Positions 22,782 to 33,519 are shown, counted from the stretch's first letter. The stretch is DNA of 64,000 bases from Punica granatum (GCF_007655135.1 NC_045134.1:14714982-14778981); one strand, 5' to 3'. The notes: generated by a model from the sequence alone, not told the origin. Numbers and translations: made by a program.

Positions 22782-25700
22782 TGTCAGCACCTAATTTCGA
22801 TCCATCGGCTCCGAGGGGGGCAAAATTGTCATTTCCCAATTTATCACCTTTTCTTAAAAAAAAATTATTATTATTATTTTTAATTAAATTAAATATGTAT
22901 TTAAAAAAAAAAGAAAAGAAAAGAAAAGAAAAGAGTCGGGCAGGGCCGGGCAGCGTTGACCGGCTGCCCGTGACCCGCCGGCCCTAATTTAAAAAAAAAA
23001 AAAAGATTCGGGCAGGCCGGGCAGGGGCCGGGCAGCGCTCGCCGGCTGCCCGCGATCCCCGACCTGCCCAGAACAGGAAATCGCGGATTTTCGTGATTTC
23101 CTCCTCAAATTTTTCAAAATCTCAACCAAAAATTGCAATTAAAGGGAGGGAAATCGAATTCGGCAAGGGGGGAACGGAACCCAGTGAAAGAAATCACGAA
23201 ATTCCTCTCGGATTGGGAGAATTTTGCAAATCGGAGCCCGATTGGAACCGCGCCGGAAAACCGTGAAATCTCCGCAATCCCGACCGTTCCGGCCACCGGT
23301 GAAGCCCAGATCGGAACCGGCGTCTCCAGGGCGGCGCTCAGACCCCTCACCCGATCCTTTTCGCGTCGTCGTCGCGGCGTCCAACAGCCGGAACCGCCGC
23401 TCGCAGCCGATCGGCGCCGCCAGCACCACCCTCCTCCGGAGCTCCTCACTGACGGGCTTGGCACATTATTTCTCTGTTGCAGGACCAGCCCAGTCGGCCC
23501 AGTCCGCCAACCTCGGCCTAGCTATTCTTCCGCAGCCCAAGCCTTCGTCCGGCCCGAGTTGCTCCAGACCATCCCACTCCTTTCGGGCGGTTTCTCCTTC
23601 GGACCGGCCGACCGATCCGATCCGATACGACCCGTTCGTCCGGCAGCTTTCGTATATTACAGAAACGCCCCCAAACTTTTGGGTTAGGTAAAATCTCAAC
23701 TTAGCGGCATGTTTAGGGCTTTATATTAAATATCACGCTTGCTTGAATGATGATGACATGAAATAATTGCTTGTTGGTTGCATAGATTATCAAAATTATG
23801 CCGAATCCGATTATTCTAACTTTCTAATTTGTTCCATTCTAGTCCTGCAACGAATTTTCATATTTTTCAATCCTCCCCAAATTCCCAAATCAATTTTAAA
23901 CCAGTCCCATGACATTTTCGATACTTTCATCACGTCCCTAATTTTTTCAGAATCAAATACTGCTCCAGAAAACTTTTGCATTTGTTTCAATTCAGTCCCT
24001 GGAGCATTTATTAATTTTTTAAAATCAGCCCTAAATTTCAAAATTCATTTCAAACATACTCTGGGCTATTTCATTATTTCTAGCACATCCTCCGAATTTT
24101 TCAGAATTTAAAATCACCCCGGTAAACTTTTCAATTTGTTTCAATTTTGTCCCTGCAACATTTATTCATTTTAAAACCAGCCCTGAATTTCAAAAAAATT
24201 AATTTTAAATAAACCCTAGCCCATTTTATACTTTCCCGAACATTCTCCAAATTTTATAGAATTTAGAAAAATCATTCTCCAAATTTTTTGATTTGTTTCA
24301 GTTTAGTCCTTGAGACATTTTTCCGTTACTTTATCAGTCTTTATTATTCTACATTATGTTGTTCGATCTTTATGCAAATTTTTCGAGATGACTGAAAATT
24401 AGAGTTTATCGGGCGATCTATTATTGATCGTTTCGACGGCTTGAAACCCAAAAAAAAATAAAATAAAGCATTCAGCAGATTTTAATTAAACTTAATGATT
24501 TCACCAATCGGGTAAACGGGACGTTCATTTGACTAATTAATTCACTCGACCTTAATAATTTTGCACGAATTGGTAATTAATCGGAAATACGCGTCGATAA
24601 ATTGCAAATACGTGTTGACGCCTTCTTTTCAAAATTCGCAAATTTCATACTAAAATCTGAGACTCGTGATCCGATGTGACATGGACGTCTGGGAAGAACT
24701 TGCATGTTTTGACTCGAGGCCTCCTAATTTTAGGTAACTCAAGTCGGGGTGTAGAAGTTCTTTTTAGATCACTTCCGGATAGATTGACCGTTTCTTTGAC
24801 TTTTTGGGGTTCTCGCATAACCCTAGAAAAATCAGGGAATCAGTCAACGCCGGTCACAGGCCGAGGTGGCCCGCATTGCGCAGTCTCTCTCTTTTCAAAA
24901 ATAAATTTTCTATACAAAGGCAAAAAAGGCGTATTTACAATTTATTGTTATCTATGCATGATCTTGGGTAGTTAGATCGGGAATAACGGTTTAAGATACC
25001 AACATTTGACTTAATCGTATACTCGGCCTAATAGAAAACAGAATGGGGATAGCGGGCTAGGCACTAGGCTGTAGGATTCTCGTGTCAAATTCCACATTCT
25101 ATAATAACCTATCATAATCAAAGTGTCACGATACATAACATTTTAAAATCAACCCACACATTCGAGACTTGATCACGGACACACACAGTCTGTCAGGTCC
25201 GGTAAATGATGCTGAATGCTACATGCCATTCCCCTCTTGCTTTTTGCTTGTTTTAGGGTAGGATTTGTATGCCAAGATACCTCGGTTAATAATCAATTAA
25301 TCCACGTAAATTTGGTGATAACAAAACCCCATTGATTGTTTATTTGAGCTTGCTTGTTACATCTTTTGCACTTGATTGTTATGCGGATCGAGCCCGATCC
25401 TTTAGGACTCGATTCACATTGGGTCCAACGCCCATAACCGTCGATCACGGGGTCCAATGCCCTTATACACCGAGTGCGCACTTTAATTTCAATTTCAGTC
25501 TTTTCAAACCACACGATGAGCACGAGTGGAATAATGACCGAATGCGAACCAACCGGGATCCAATTGTTATAATTTGTATTTCATTTATTTGAGAGAACAA
25601 TGTGAGGATTTATGTTGTATGTTTATTCATGTAAGAATCCCGGTCGGAGAGCAGACGGTCGGAGTGTTTCTTCGAATTTACGGTGTCAAAACGCGTAAGA

Positions 25701-26037
25701 TGAGCGGAACTTAATTAAGCGATAATTAAATAAAATGGCAAGCCTAGACAAGCTAGAGTACCGATAAGGCATGCGAGATATAGGCTCGCATGTAACAGAA
25801 CCCCCGAATTCGGAACCTTGGGTTTCGCAGACCATATGCCTTAGCAATTAGGTGTACTCAGTACCCCTAGACCTGGGTAACTTGCCGGCCCTCGATCTTC
25901 TGGTCATATAATGGCAAGTGGCGACTCCTTCTCACGTGCGTCCGTCGCGCGTCCCCGGGAAGGTGGATACTCCCAAGCCGCGTTGCATTTAGGCGAGCGC
26001 ATGCGGGCCCCGACGAGACGAAATTCGGGTGCGCACA
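22782..26037 (+). repeat. 3' LTR (3256 bp)
   Basis: Collinear with 12756-16030 and only 19 bases shorter, with small indels in A-runs and near 23455. It carries the same GC-rich first part and the same 155-bp degenerate array. It ends GTGCGCACA and is followed by the target duplication ATCAT. Confidence 0.92.
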
Positions 26038-26042
26038 ATCAT

Positions 26043-26565
26043 TAATGCTTACCATGTACATATCATGTATATATAATTGTCATACTTAGAACTACCTTTT
26101 ATAATTAGATCTTTGTATACCACTATTTATTCTAATGAATTTCACCTTACACTGTAAGTGAGGATTCAACCAATTCTTCTCTAATCTTTAGGAATGAAAA
26201 ATATAATTTTTTGGTTTTATTATTATTTCAAATACTGGAGTAGACACACGCATGAGAATATTACATCTATGCAAATGGGTAGATTTGGTAATTTACATCT
26301 ATGCCTACAATAATCAAAAGAATAATGCGACAGCCTCTTTAAGTTGACAGCCATAAAAATCCAAAACACGCCAATAATATATTTTCATTTTTGCAATAGC
26401 TAAAAAGGGTATGCTGATCAATTGCAGTAATCGGGATCTAAGGATCATTCTTTTTTGAAGATGTAAAATAAGTTATTTCACTAAGTCTTTTCTTAGAAAA
26501 TCTCGGATATTGAAATGCCGATATTGAGCAAAATGAGACATTCAAATCGGGTTTGGAAGTTGTTG
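26043..26565. other. Spacer, nothing supported
   Basis: AT-rich DNA without frames, repeats or motifs that I can support. Confidence 0.5.
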
Positions 26566-26848
26566 TGTTTGGTTTTAGAGTTGAGTTGAATTGAGTTTTG
26601 ATTTTAATTGGTTTGTAATGATTGTATTGTTGAATTATAAGAAAAAATGTGAAAAAGTAATGAATAGTTAAGAGAAAGTAATTATGATGTTGTTGAATTG
26701 TGGAAAAAGTAATGAATAATTGAGAGAATTTAGTATTAAAAATTAAATTAAATTGTTAACAAATTAAAGAGAAATGGAAAAGTAATAATTGTGTTGTTGA
26801 ATTGAAGATAAGTGGAGTAGAAGTTAAATTGATAAGTAGAACCAAACA
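26566..26848 (+). mobile_element. MITE-like element, copy 1
   Basis: It begins TGTTTGGTT and ends AACCAAACA (9-base terminal inverted repeat). It is AT-rich, non-coding and about 283 bp. A related copy lies 190 bp away in opposite orientation. I see no clear target duplication, so the superfamily is open. Confidence 0.6.
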
Positions 26849-27036
26849 GGCTTGGGAGTTGCCACTAACCAGTTATGGTTGGTTAGAAACATATATATTG
26901 CCTAAGGATGTTTTCCACCATTCACTTGCTTTAATTTATCGGTTTTAAACGAAAATTCTAGGATATGAGGTTTTATTATAAATTTAGAGGCTCACAAGTC
27001 AATAACCCATCTTAAATTAATACGATAAATATGCTA

Positions 27037-27345
27037 TGTTTGATTTTAGAGTTTTTTTTACTCTGCTCCATTTAACTCTACTTATCTTTAATTCAATAGC
27101 ACAATTATTATTTTTCTTTTTTCTCAATTTTTAATCATTTAATTTAATTTTTAATATTAAATTCTCTCAACTATTCGTTACTTTTTTCATAATTCAACAA
27201 CACGATCATTATTTTCTCTAAACTATTTATTACTTTTTCACAATTTTTCTAATTATTCAACAACACAATCATTACAACCCCAAATAAACATAATTATTTA
27301 TAGTTAAAATGGAGTGAAGTTAAACTTCACTCTATTCCCAAATAA
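27037..27345 (-). mobile_element. MITE-like element, copy 2 (inverted)
   Basis: Read on the minus strand it follows copy 1 through the same series of blocks (ttgttgaatt, aaaaagtaatg, ttaaattaaat). It starts TGTTTGATTTTAGAGT on the plus strand. The far edge is uncertain, somewhere between 27290 and 27345. Confidence 0.5.
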
Positions 27346-28828
27346 AAATTTGCATTTTATTATTCCTCAGTTTGATTAACCTCATCATATTGGTTGCCTT
27401 CACATTCTTGATTGTTCTTCTTTAGAATCTAGCATTGAATAAGAAAATGACAGTGAAAGTACACACTTCCCCCTTATTGCAATTTTTTGGGGAGAAAGTG
27501 TCAGAACTTATTGTTTGCTTTTGCTAGTGGTAAGTTAAACATTGAAGAGAATTAGAAATCACGTCGGGTGATGGTCTCTTCGAGTAACAATTCCATCATC
27601 TCCTTGTCCTATTTATAGTCAATTGCAATTTTTGGAGGAGGAAGAAGCTGAATGTGGTTTATCGTTTTCTCTTTGTTTTGTAACCCCCCAAACCTGCGGG
27701 GTTTCTGCCGGAAGATATGGAGAATGTAAGCTAATTTCATAATAAAAATAATAATAAAAGAAAAACGTTTGTCACTCTAACTTCCATTTAGTCAACATTG
27801 GTCAACTGGGACTAAGTATGCATTTTTTAACAGATGGGATTGAGTGTCGTTTTTAAAACTCCAAGGAGATTAGTATATTTTACTTATACAAAAAATGATA
27901 AAGCAGAATGCCAAAACAGAAAATGACAACTTACACTACTTAGAATGCAATGAACTAGGTCCTACGGACCTAATGGACTCTAAATGTCATGAAAACGATG
28001 ATTTCAAGCATATGAAACGGGAAAATGCAACTATGCAAATAAACTATCATGTACTGTATGCGATCTAAATATGACTTACCTTCTCCAAATGCTATGAAAT
28101 TTTAAACCTACACTCAAACATCAGAACGCCCAAGCAGCAAGACTTAGGTTCGCATAAAGGAAAATTCTACAAAGATCATGCTACTATTGCGAAAGGGGTT
28201 TTGGCAATCTATGACTATATCTATATATATTCTTCCAATGTTGTAGAACCTGGAAATCCTACAGGCTTGTTTGGGAGTCCGTCGTGAAATTTCCATCTTA
28301 ATTGGAAGGTAAAACAGTATATGGTCCCTAAACTTTAGGTTCTTTCTGATTTAACTCATTCTACTTCTTGTTTGGTATATTCTTAGGACTTGAAACTTTT
28401 GAAAAATCAAATTTTTGTCCTTCAGTTAGAAATTCCATCTATCGCTAGAATTGATTGGATAAACAAGCCTCGCGCAATTTATGTATAAAGCTCTACTTCT
28501 GATTATGGCTAAGAAGATTCAACCAAAGCTATGAATTCTCAGTTGCGGGAGTATCTTTCGAAGCCAATCTGACCTCGAAAAATCTTGATTGTCACCATGT
28601 ATGGTGCCAAAATCTCTCGACTCTCAATTGAGGGTGATTGTTGATTGAGAGCAAAGAAGCCTTGATCAAGGGCGACGATTGAATGAAGTTTCTCGTAGAG
28701 GGACAAAAAATAAGTCTTTCATAACAACGGGGGCCTTGATTCAAAGAACTTGAATTTGATGGACTTAAAAGAAACGAAACAATGTTCATAGGAGTCATTT
28801 TGCGATTCGACCATACACCACACTCGAA
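27346..28828. other. Spacer, nothing supported
   Basis: AT-rich, with no convincing coding frame, RNA gene or repeat on either strand. Confidence 0.45.
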
Positions 28829-29044
28829 CATTGATATATATATATATTGGCTAACTCGAGGTGTCTGGGCTTCGCTCGACTAATCCTCGGGGCTTCGTGA
28901 ACCTCTGGCGGCGCACGGAGCGAATAATTACGCTAAAGGCGCTCCGGTGGCCCCAAGGGAATTCGAACCCGGGTCTCGGTGCAAACTTGGGTGAATATTA
29001 ACCACTAGGCCGAACTCCTTGGGGTTACTCAAGCATTGATATAT
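28829..29044 (-). mobile_element. tRNA-derived SINE, Au-SINE-like
   Basis: On the minus strand the body starts near 29033 with a tRNA-like head: A-box-like GGCCTAGTGGTTAA (about 29010-28997) and B box GGGTTCGAATTC (about 28970-28959). The 3' part reads GGATTAGTCGAGCGAAGC and then CCAGACACCTCGAGTTAGCC, close to the end of Au-type plant SINEs as I remember it. The tail is a short TA run rather than poly(A). The flanks CATTGATATAT at 28829-28839 and 29034-29044 are an 11-bp target duplication. Confidence 0.8.
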
Positions 29045-29090
29045 TTTCAAAGAAAATACCACTATATCAGAATATTAGAAGATGATCAAT

Positions 29091-29515
29091 GTCAGTTAAA
29101 TATAGAATAGGCTTACAAGTCATTGGGACCGTATGCATCCTAAAAACTCAAGCTGATAGGATGCAAAACTCAACCGTCTTGTAATTCACTTTATTGTTCC
29201 AATGTGGGATTTACGATCCTTAACACCCGTCCTCATGCATAGCGTGGAAACAAAGCTAGGATCAAACTGGACAAGACATAAAGTCAGCACGCTAGCAAGC
29301 ATCGAGATCGCGTAAATGCGAAGTTTTACATATCAGCATACTAACGTCGAACCTAAGCCTAAGTTTGATGCTAAGTTAAATATCCAATGCGCCTACAAGG
29401 GGGACCGTATGCATTCTGAAAACTCAAACTGATAGGACGCAGAACCCAACCCTATTATAAACTTATCAGATTCACTTTATTATTCCAAGGTGGGATCTAG
29501 AATTCTCAACTGTCT
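29091..29515. repeat. Diverged direct duplication of about 145 bp
   Basis: 29091-29237 and 29372-29515 share, in order, agttaaatat, gggaccgtatgcat, aactcaa...ctgatagga and ttcactttatt...ttcca...gtgggat. This type of text is common in old plant retroelement ends. No element boundaries were found. Confidence 0.6.
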
Positions 29516-29587
29516 CTATAAAGCAATTACAACGATTGTAACATCGTATTGAACACTCTGACAATTGATACTAGTTATTTACTTTAA

Positions 29588-29813
29588 GAGTAAATTAATG
29601 ATTTGGTCATCGAGAGATGCAAGTTACATCAAATTTGATCTCAAGAAATTTTTTACATGAAATTGAACATTAAGAGATTAAGTGTATATCAAATTCGACC
29701 TTCCGTCAGAATGCTGACAAAAAATGGATGGAAAAATCTCATATGGCATTCAACAGCTGATGTGGCATTCTACGTCAAATTGAAGAATATGACATGGCAT
29801 TTTACATCATTTA
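29588..29813 (+). repeat. Left terminal inverted repeat of the Pack-MULE-like element
   Basis: It pairs with 30968-31153. Two insertions of about 20 bases each make it longer than its partner. Confidence 0.8.
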
Positions 29814-29814
29814 T

Positions 29815-29815
29815 C

Positions 29816-29851
<36 letters not shown>

Positions 29852-29852
29852 G
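29815..29852. repeat. (CT)n microsatellite
   Basis: A CT run with one TTT interruption sits exactly at the truncated end of the purF-like fragment. Confidence 0.9.
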
Positions 29853-29857
29853 TTTCG

Positions 29858-30489
29858 CGAATGGCTGGACGTTCTTAAGCATGGAGGCCCCTGCAGTGGA
29901 GTAGCGGACGTGACCAATGGCAAAGCTCCCAGAGAGCTGGTCCAATTTGGACTGATTGAAAGCGTTAGTTATGAGGCCGACACCGATGATTAACTGAAGG
30001 ACATTGTCATAGACCGCCATGATCTCGGCCCTTCCTGACCCTAGTGCTGGAAGGCATAGAGGACCAAGTAGCAAAGGCAGAAGGCCTCGGTGTCGCCGTA
30101 GATTCCAACCACCTTGTACTACTCCCCGGGCTTGTCAAGGAAGAAATCGACATTGGGGGTATCGTCGGAGCCGAGGCTTTTCTCCTTGAGGGGTTCAAAG
30201 TTTGGATTTTTAAAGGTCGCGGTGAGGGGATTCTTGATAGGGTTGTCTTTCAAGTCGAGATGCTCAAAACTTGGATTCTTAGAGGAAGCAACGATGGAGT
30301 TCCTGACGACGAGTTTGGGGGCATGAGGGAGAGGGGTTTTGGGAGGGGTTTAGAAGGGTGGAGGGGGAGGTGGGGGAGGGAAGAGAGGGAGATGGAGGTG
30401 GAGGTAGGAGTGGGATTCTTAGAGAGGTTGGAGGAGAGACTAGTGATGGCGGCGGTGGCAGCAAAGGAGGTGGCTACTGCAGCTGCCAT
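29858..30489 (-). pseudogene. Amidophosphoribosyltransferase 5' fragment (captured, broken)
   Basis: From the ATG at 30489 the frame gives a Ser/Thr/Pro-rich transit-peptide-like N-terminus (MAAAVATSFAATAAITSLSS). After a frameshift near 30280 it continues to FFLDKPGE, a stop, then KVVGIYGDTEAF-like text, another stop, a second frameshift near 30020, and YDNVLQLIIGVGL...AIGHVRYSTAGASMLKNVQPF. This matches the start of plant plastid amidophosphoribosyltransferase, the first committed enzyme of purine synthesis, up to the glutaminase domain. The segment that should hold the catalytic N-terminal Cys (EECGVVG in the family) reads stop-Tyr-Lys-Val-Val-Gly, so activity is impossible. The copy is cut after QPF. 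Confidence 0.88.
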
Positions 30490-30538
30490 GGAATAGGAAA
30501 AGGGTTTACAGAGGAAGGGGAAAGCAGGGGGAGAGGAG

Positions 30539-30709
30539 ATGAGAGAGAGGACGGCGGTGGCCCCGTCCTCCCCCAATAACAAGGTGAAGTTCTTCTACAG
30601 CCACGACATCAAAATCCTCCCTAGGCCCGCTGACGACCGCCTCAAGTACGTTAGCGGCGAGACCCATATCGTCTCCATTCCTCGCAGAATCGGCTTCTCC
30701 GGTGCATAA
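30539..30709 (+). pseudogene. PB1-domain protein first-exon fragment (captured)
   Basis: A 56-codon frame reads NNKVKFFYSHDIKILPRPAD and then DRLKYVSGETHIVSIPRRI. This matches the first strand-turn-strand of plant PB1 domains (KVKFLCSYGGKILPRP-type). It stops at TAA right after GFSG. The GGTGCATAA there looks like an exon end followed by an unspliced donor, and T/C-rich intron-like sequence follows. That suggests capture from genomic DNA, not from mRNA. It is too short to fold as a full PB1 domain. It diverges from the purF fragment, with the starts 50 bp apart. Confidence 0.75.
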
Positions 30710-30967
30710 AATTCTCTCTCCCTCCCTCACCCTGCATTGGCGGCTGGCTATGTTTTTGGGTTTTGAATTGGCTCAATTGATTACTAATTAGTGGAAATGG
30801 CGATTGTACGTTTGAATTAAAGAAGGATTTGTTCATTTGAGTTTGTCTAGCAAATGTTTTTCATGCGAGAGAAATGTTTGATTTTTAACGTTAAAATGTT
30901 TGTAGATTGTGATGGGGATTCCAATTTATGAATGCAGAGTTAATGAATAAGTTATATGCCCTGTTTG

Positions 30968-31153
30968 AAATGATGTAAAATGCCACGTCATATTATTTAA
31001 TTTAACGTTGAATGTCAGATCAGATTTTTTCGTCCATTTTTTTACGGCATTCCATCCACTTAATCTTTCAAGGTTCAATTTGACGTAAAAAATTTCTTGA
31101 TATCAAATTTAATGTAACTTACATCTCTCAAGGACCAAATTATTAATTTACTC
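30968..31153 (-). repeat. Right terminal inverted repeat of the Pack-MULE-like element
   Basis: The reverse complement aligns to 29588-29813 from the outer GAGTAAATTAAT inward. Confidence 0.8.
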
Positions 31154-31336
31154 TTTACTTAAATCAAAGATACAAACAATACGCCTCTACAGTACCTGAC
31201 AAACCCGAAACAGCATCTTTTCATTTATCTTAGAAGTGTTGCGGCTTCGACGTATAGAAATAGCTTTAATCCTCTAGCAATTAAAGTTTCACAATGTCAC
31301 AAATGAAATGAAATTAAACAAGATTTTTATGCTGCG

Positions 31337-31554
31337 TTTGGTTTCAAAGTAGAATTTTAAAATCAGATTTTAATTTTGAAAAAGAGTGGTATAAATGGGG
31401 TCCACTCTTTGACTTTGTATGAGTTATTTTGTTTTGTTGTGGAAAAAGTGTGGTATAAATGGAGCACACCATTTGACTTTGTATAAGTTATTTTGTTTTA
31501 TTGTAGGTAGAATTAAGTTAAAGTAGGATTTTAAAATTCTCCTTTGAAACCAAA
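31337..31554. mobile_element. Short MITE-like element with 28-bp inverted ends
   Basis: The first 28 bases (TTTGGTTTCAAAG then tagaattttaaaatc) match the reverse complement of the last 28 with one mismatch. The interior holds a duplication of about 60 bp with gtggtataaatgg and ttgactttgtat twice. Non-coding, 218 bp. No clear target duplication. Confidence 0.75.
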
Positions 31555-31737
31555 TAAGCCTTACTGACTGCCATTTTCCGGGGGTGGGTAGGGGAATTGG
31601 GGAGTGCCAGGGGAAGGGTTTCATATTATTTGTTTTCTTTTTACTTTTCAGATTCTTTTTCCAGGTTATGTGCATTGCATTTCCTATAGCTAAAAGTGCC
31701 CTGGCCCAACTTTTGGCGTGTACTTTGATATTAAAAA

Positions 31738-31895
31738 ATTTAATGAGTTCAGATTAATTTAATTTGTGTTAAGTCATCTCATTAAGAAGTAAACTCTCCT
31801 AGCATATTTTTTTTCATTTATGAGATTCGAATCTGAAATATTATTTAAGAGGAATAAGTGTCGAATATTTTTAATCAACTCGCGTTGGTTGCCCA
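31738..31895 (-). mobile_element. Probable tRNA-derived SINE
   Basis: On the minus strand an A-box-like CAACGCGAGTTGATT is followed by a B-box GATTCGAATCTC. A 3' part then reads gagagttt, acttcttaatgaga and acacaaattaaatta, resembling the end of common plant SINEs. No target duplication was identified. Confidence 0.5.
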
Positions 31896-32270
31896 ACTCA
31901 ACTTTATATAGAAAGGATATTTTTTACCCTTTTTAAAGTAAAATTGGCATACAGTCATCAGCTTATTTGAAATTTTGTATGAATTCAATAATATGTGAAT
32001 AATATGATAATGTTTAATAAGTGCATATGTTATCATAGAATTTAATTTTATGAATAATGAAAGACAAAATTATGCAATAAAATATTAGTACACACATGCA
32101 AAATTATTATTCTATACTAATAAATAAAGGAAGAGATAACCTTTTTTTTCTCACATAAATGAAACTCTAAAATACTCTTAGGGATTTTTTATAACCAGAA
32201 TGAGGGTAATAAAGGTAAACTCACAAACTACCCATTTTCTCACCCTGTTTCCCTTCCCTAATTCGCTGTA

Positions 32271-32273
<3 letters not shown>

Positions 32274-32303
<30 letters not shown>
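32274..32303. repeat. (CT)n microsatellite
   Basis: An uninterrupted CT run. Confidence 0.9.
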
Positions 32304-32307
<4 letters not shown>

Positions 32308-32710
32308 TTTTCCCTACTCTTCCCGTGTGCCTAAAAACTTTTTTTTACCCAAAAGAAATTATTTTTTAGACCAATTCAATCTTATGATTTCTTCTTTTAA
32401 TCGATTAATAATTGAAATTTTTGATAAAAAAAAGCTTTTTATGTTTAATAAATAAGTTTATCTTATTTGTTTGTATTTAATTTCCATGCGTCGCGCAAAT
32501 AATATATTATAAATTTACTTTCAGGCTGCTCAAAATATCCAAATAACTGAAAAATCAAATTAAAAATTCGAATATCCAAAATTATACTTTGGTTACGGTG
32601 TGACTTCTCATTTAAACTTTTGGGATATGATTTGGTTTTTTATTTTTAAAAACAAAATGAACGGAACCGAATATATACATATATTATATCATTCTTTCCA
32701 CTGACCTTGC

Positions 32711-33016
32711 AACTCTAATCTTGAAACACCACCAAGGTGGTAGCTCAGTTGGTAACGGACTTCGTCTTTCAAATGGGAGATCAAGGGGTTGAAACTCGAC
32801 TTAAATACGGAGACGCTTGTATTAGTAGACCCTTGTCCTCTACCCCATGAGAGTTGTTCTGGTCTACTGTGCGCTTTGGTGGGGTGGTCAGGTGGGCTAT
32901 GTCTCACCGAGAGGGGTTGCTACGCTGTGGAGGCCCTCTAGTCTACAGAGAGGGATTGCTACGCTGGTCTCTCTTTCCCGACCTTTCATTCAGCGAAAAA
33001 CTCTAATCTTGAAACA
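32711..33016 (+). mobile_element. tRNA-derived SINE with 18-bp target duplication
   Basis: The body 32729-32998 (270 bp) begins with a tRNA-like head: A box TAGCTCAGTTGG at about 32741 and B box GGTTGAAACTC at 32787-32797. Perfect 18-bp flanks AACTCTAATCTTGAAACA lie at 32711-32728 and 32999-33016. The B box is slightly off consensus (GGTTCGANTC). The tail is GCG plus a short A run. A functional tRNA is excluded by the length and lack of a cloverleaf. Confidence 0.88.
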
Positions 33017-33519
33017 AATTTTTGCATGTAAGCTATAAATTTGATTTTTTTTTTCTATTTTCTAGATCATGAAATTAAGTTATTTTTCTACTTTTGGATT
33101 ATGAACTTTCTAGGTAAATTAAACTTCGGTTCGAAATTATTTTCTTCATGATTTTTTGTTATTTGTGAGCATCATTTTTTTTTTACTTTCTCAATAAATA
33201 AAATTGGTATGGATATAACACAATACGGAAATTAATTTATTGGTGCCAATATGGTCCAAAAAGTTAATCGGTTACTTGATTAACCGAATCAAAATAATCG
33301 AATGTTATGGTTGTGGGTTTATTTAAAAAAGAAGTGCTTCGGATATCAATACAATTTTCAATCTTTAACAAGCCGAATTTATGATTCGGTTACAGTAGAG
33401 TAAAAAATCACACCAAATCCAAATCAAGCACCCATAAAGTCACTTAATTAAATCCAGGCATAATGCGGGCATGCAATATGGGGAGGGAGATACATAAATA
33501 GATTTTAGATAGGAGCATA

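Larger units (their letters stand above)
12751..26042 (+). mobile_element. Complete non-autonomous LTR retrotransposon (LARD-like, Tat/Ogre type)
   Basis: The element runs from 12756 to 26037 and is flanked on both sides by the 5-bp target duplication ATCAT (12751-12755 and 26038-26042). It has two near-identical 3.3-kb LTRs, each starting TGTCAGCACC and ending GTGCGCACA. A primer binding site lies at 16034-16052 and a polypurine tract at 22768-22780. The 6.75-kb interior encodes no recognisable gag, protease, RT, RNase H or integrase, only one small broken coiled-coil frame. A large element with LTRs and priming sites but no polyprotein fits the LARD class. The primer site and huge LTRs point to the Tat/Ogre branch of Ty3/gypsy, which presumably supplies the proteins in trans. 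Confidence 0.9.
29588..31153. mobile_element. Pack-MULE-like element carrying two gene fragments
   Basis: Long terminal inverted repeats (29588-29813 and 30968-31153) both begin GAGTAAATTAAT and stay alignable to GGCATTTTACATCATTT. The left arm is longer by two small insertions. Flanks are TTTACTTTAA on the left and TTTACTTAA on the right, a plausible 9-bp target duplication with one slipped base. Between the arms lie the 5' end of a purF-like gene on the minus strand and the first exon of a PB1-domain gene on the plus strand, head to head. Capture of host 5' ends between long inverted repeats is the signature of Pack-MULEs. No transposase is present. Confidence 0.8.

Noticed and set aside
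28840..29033. tRNA gene
   Set aside because: A and B boxes are present but the unit is about 190 bp with target duplications and no cloverleaf. It is a SINE.
30044..30579. Gly/Glu-rich frames on the plus strand
   Set aside because: They are the antisense shadow of the Ser/Thr/Pro-rich transit-peptide region of the purF-like fragment.
32729..32998. tRNA gene
   Set aside because: The tRNA-like head is only part of a 270-bp body with 18-bp target duplication and no folding cloverleaf.
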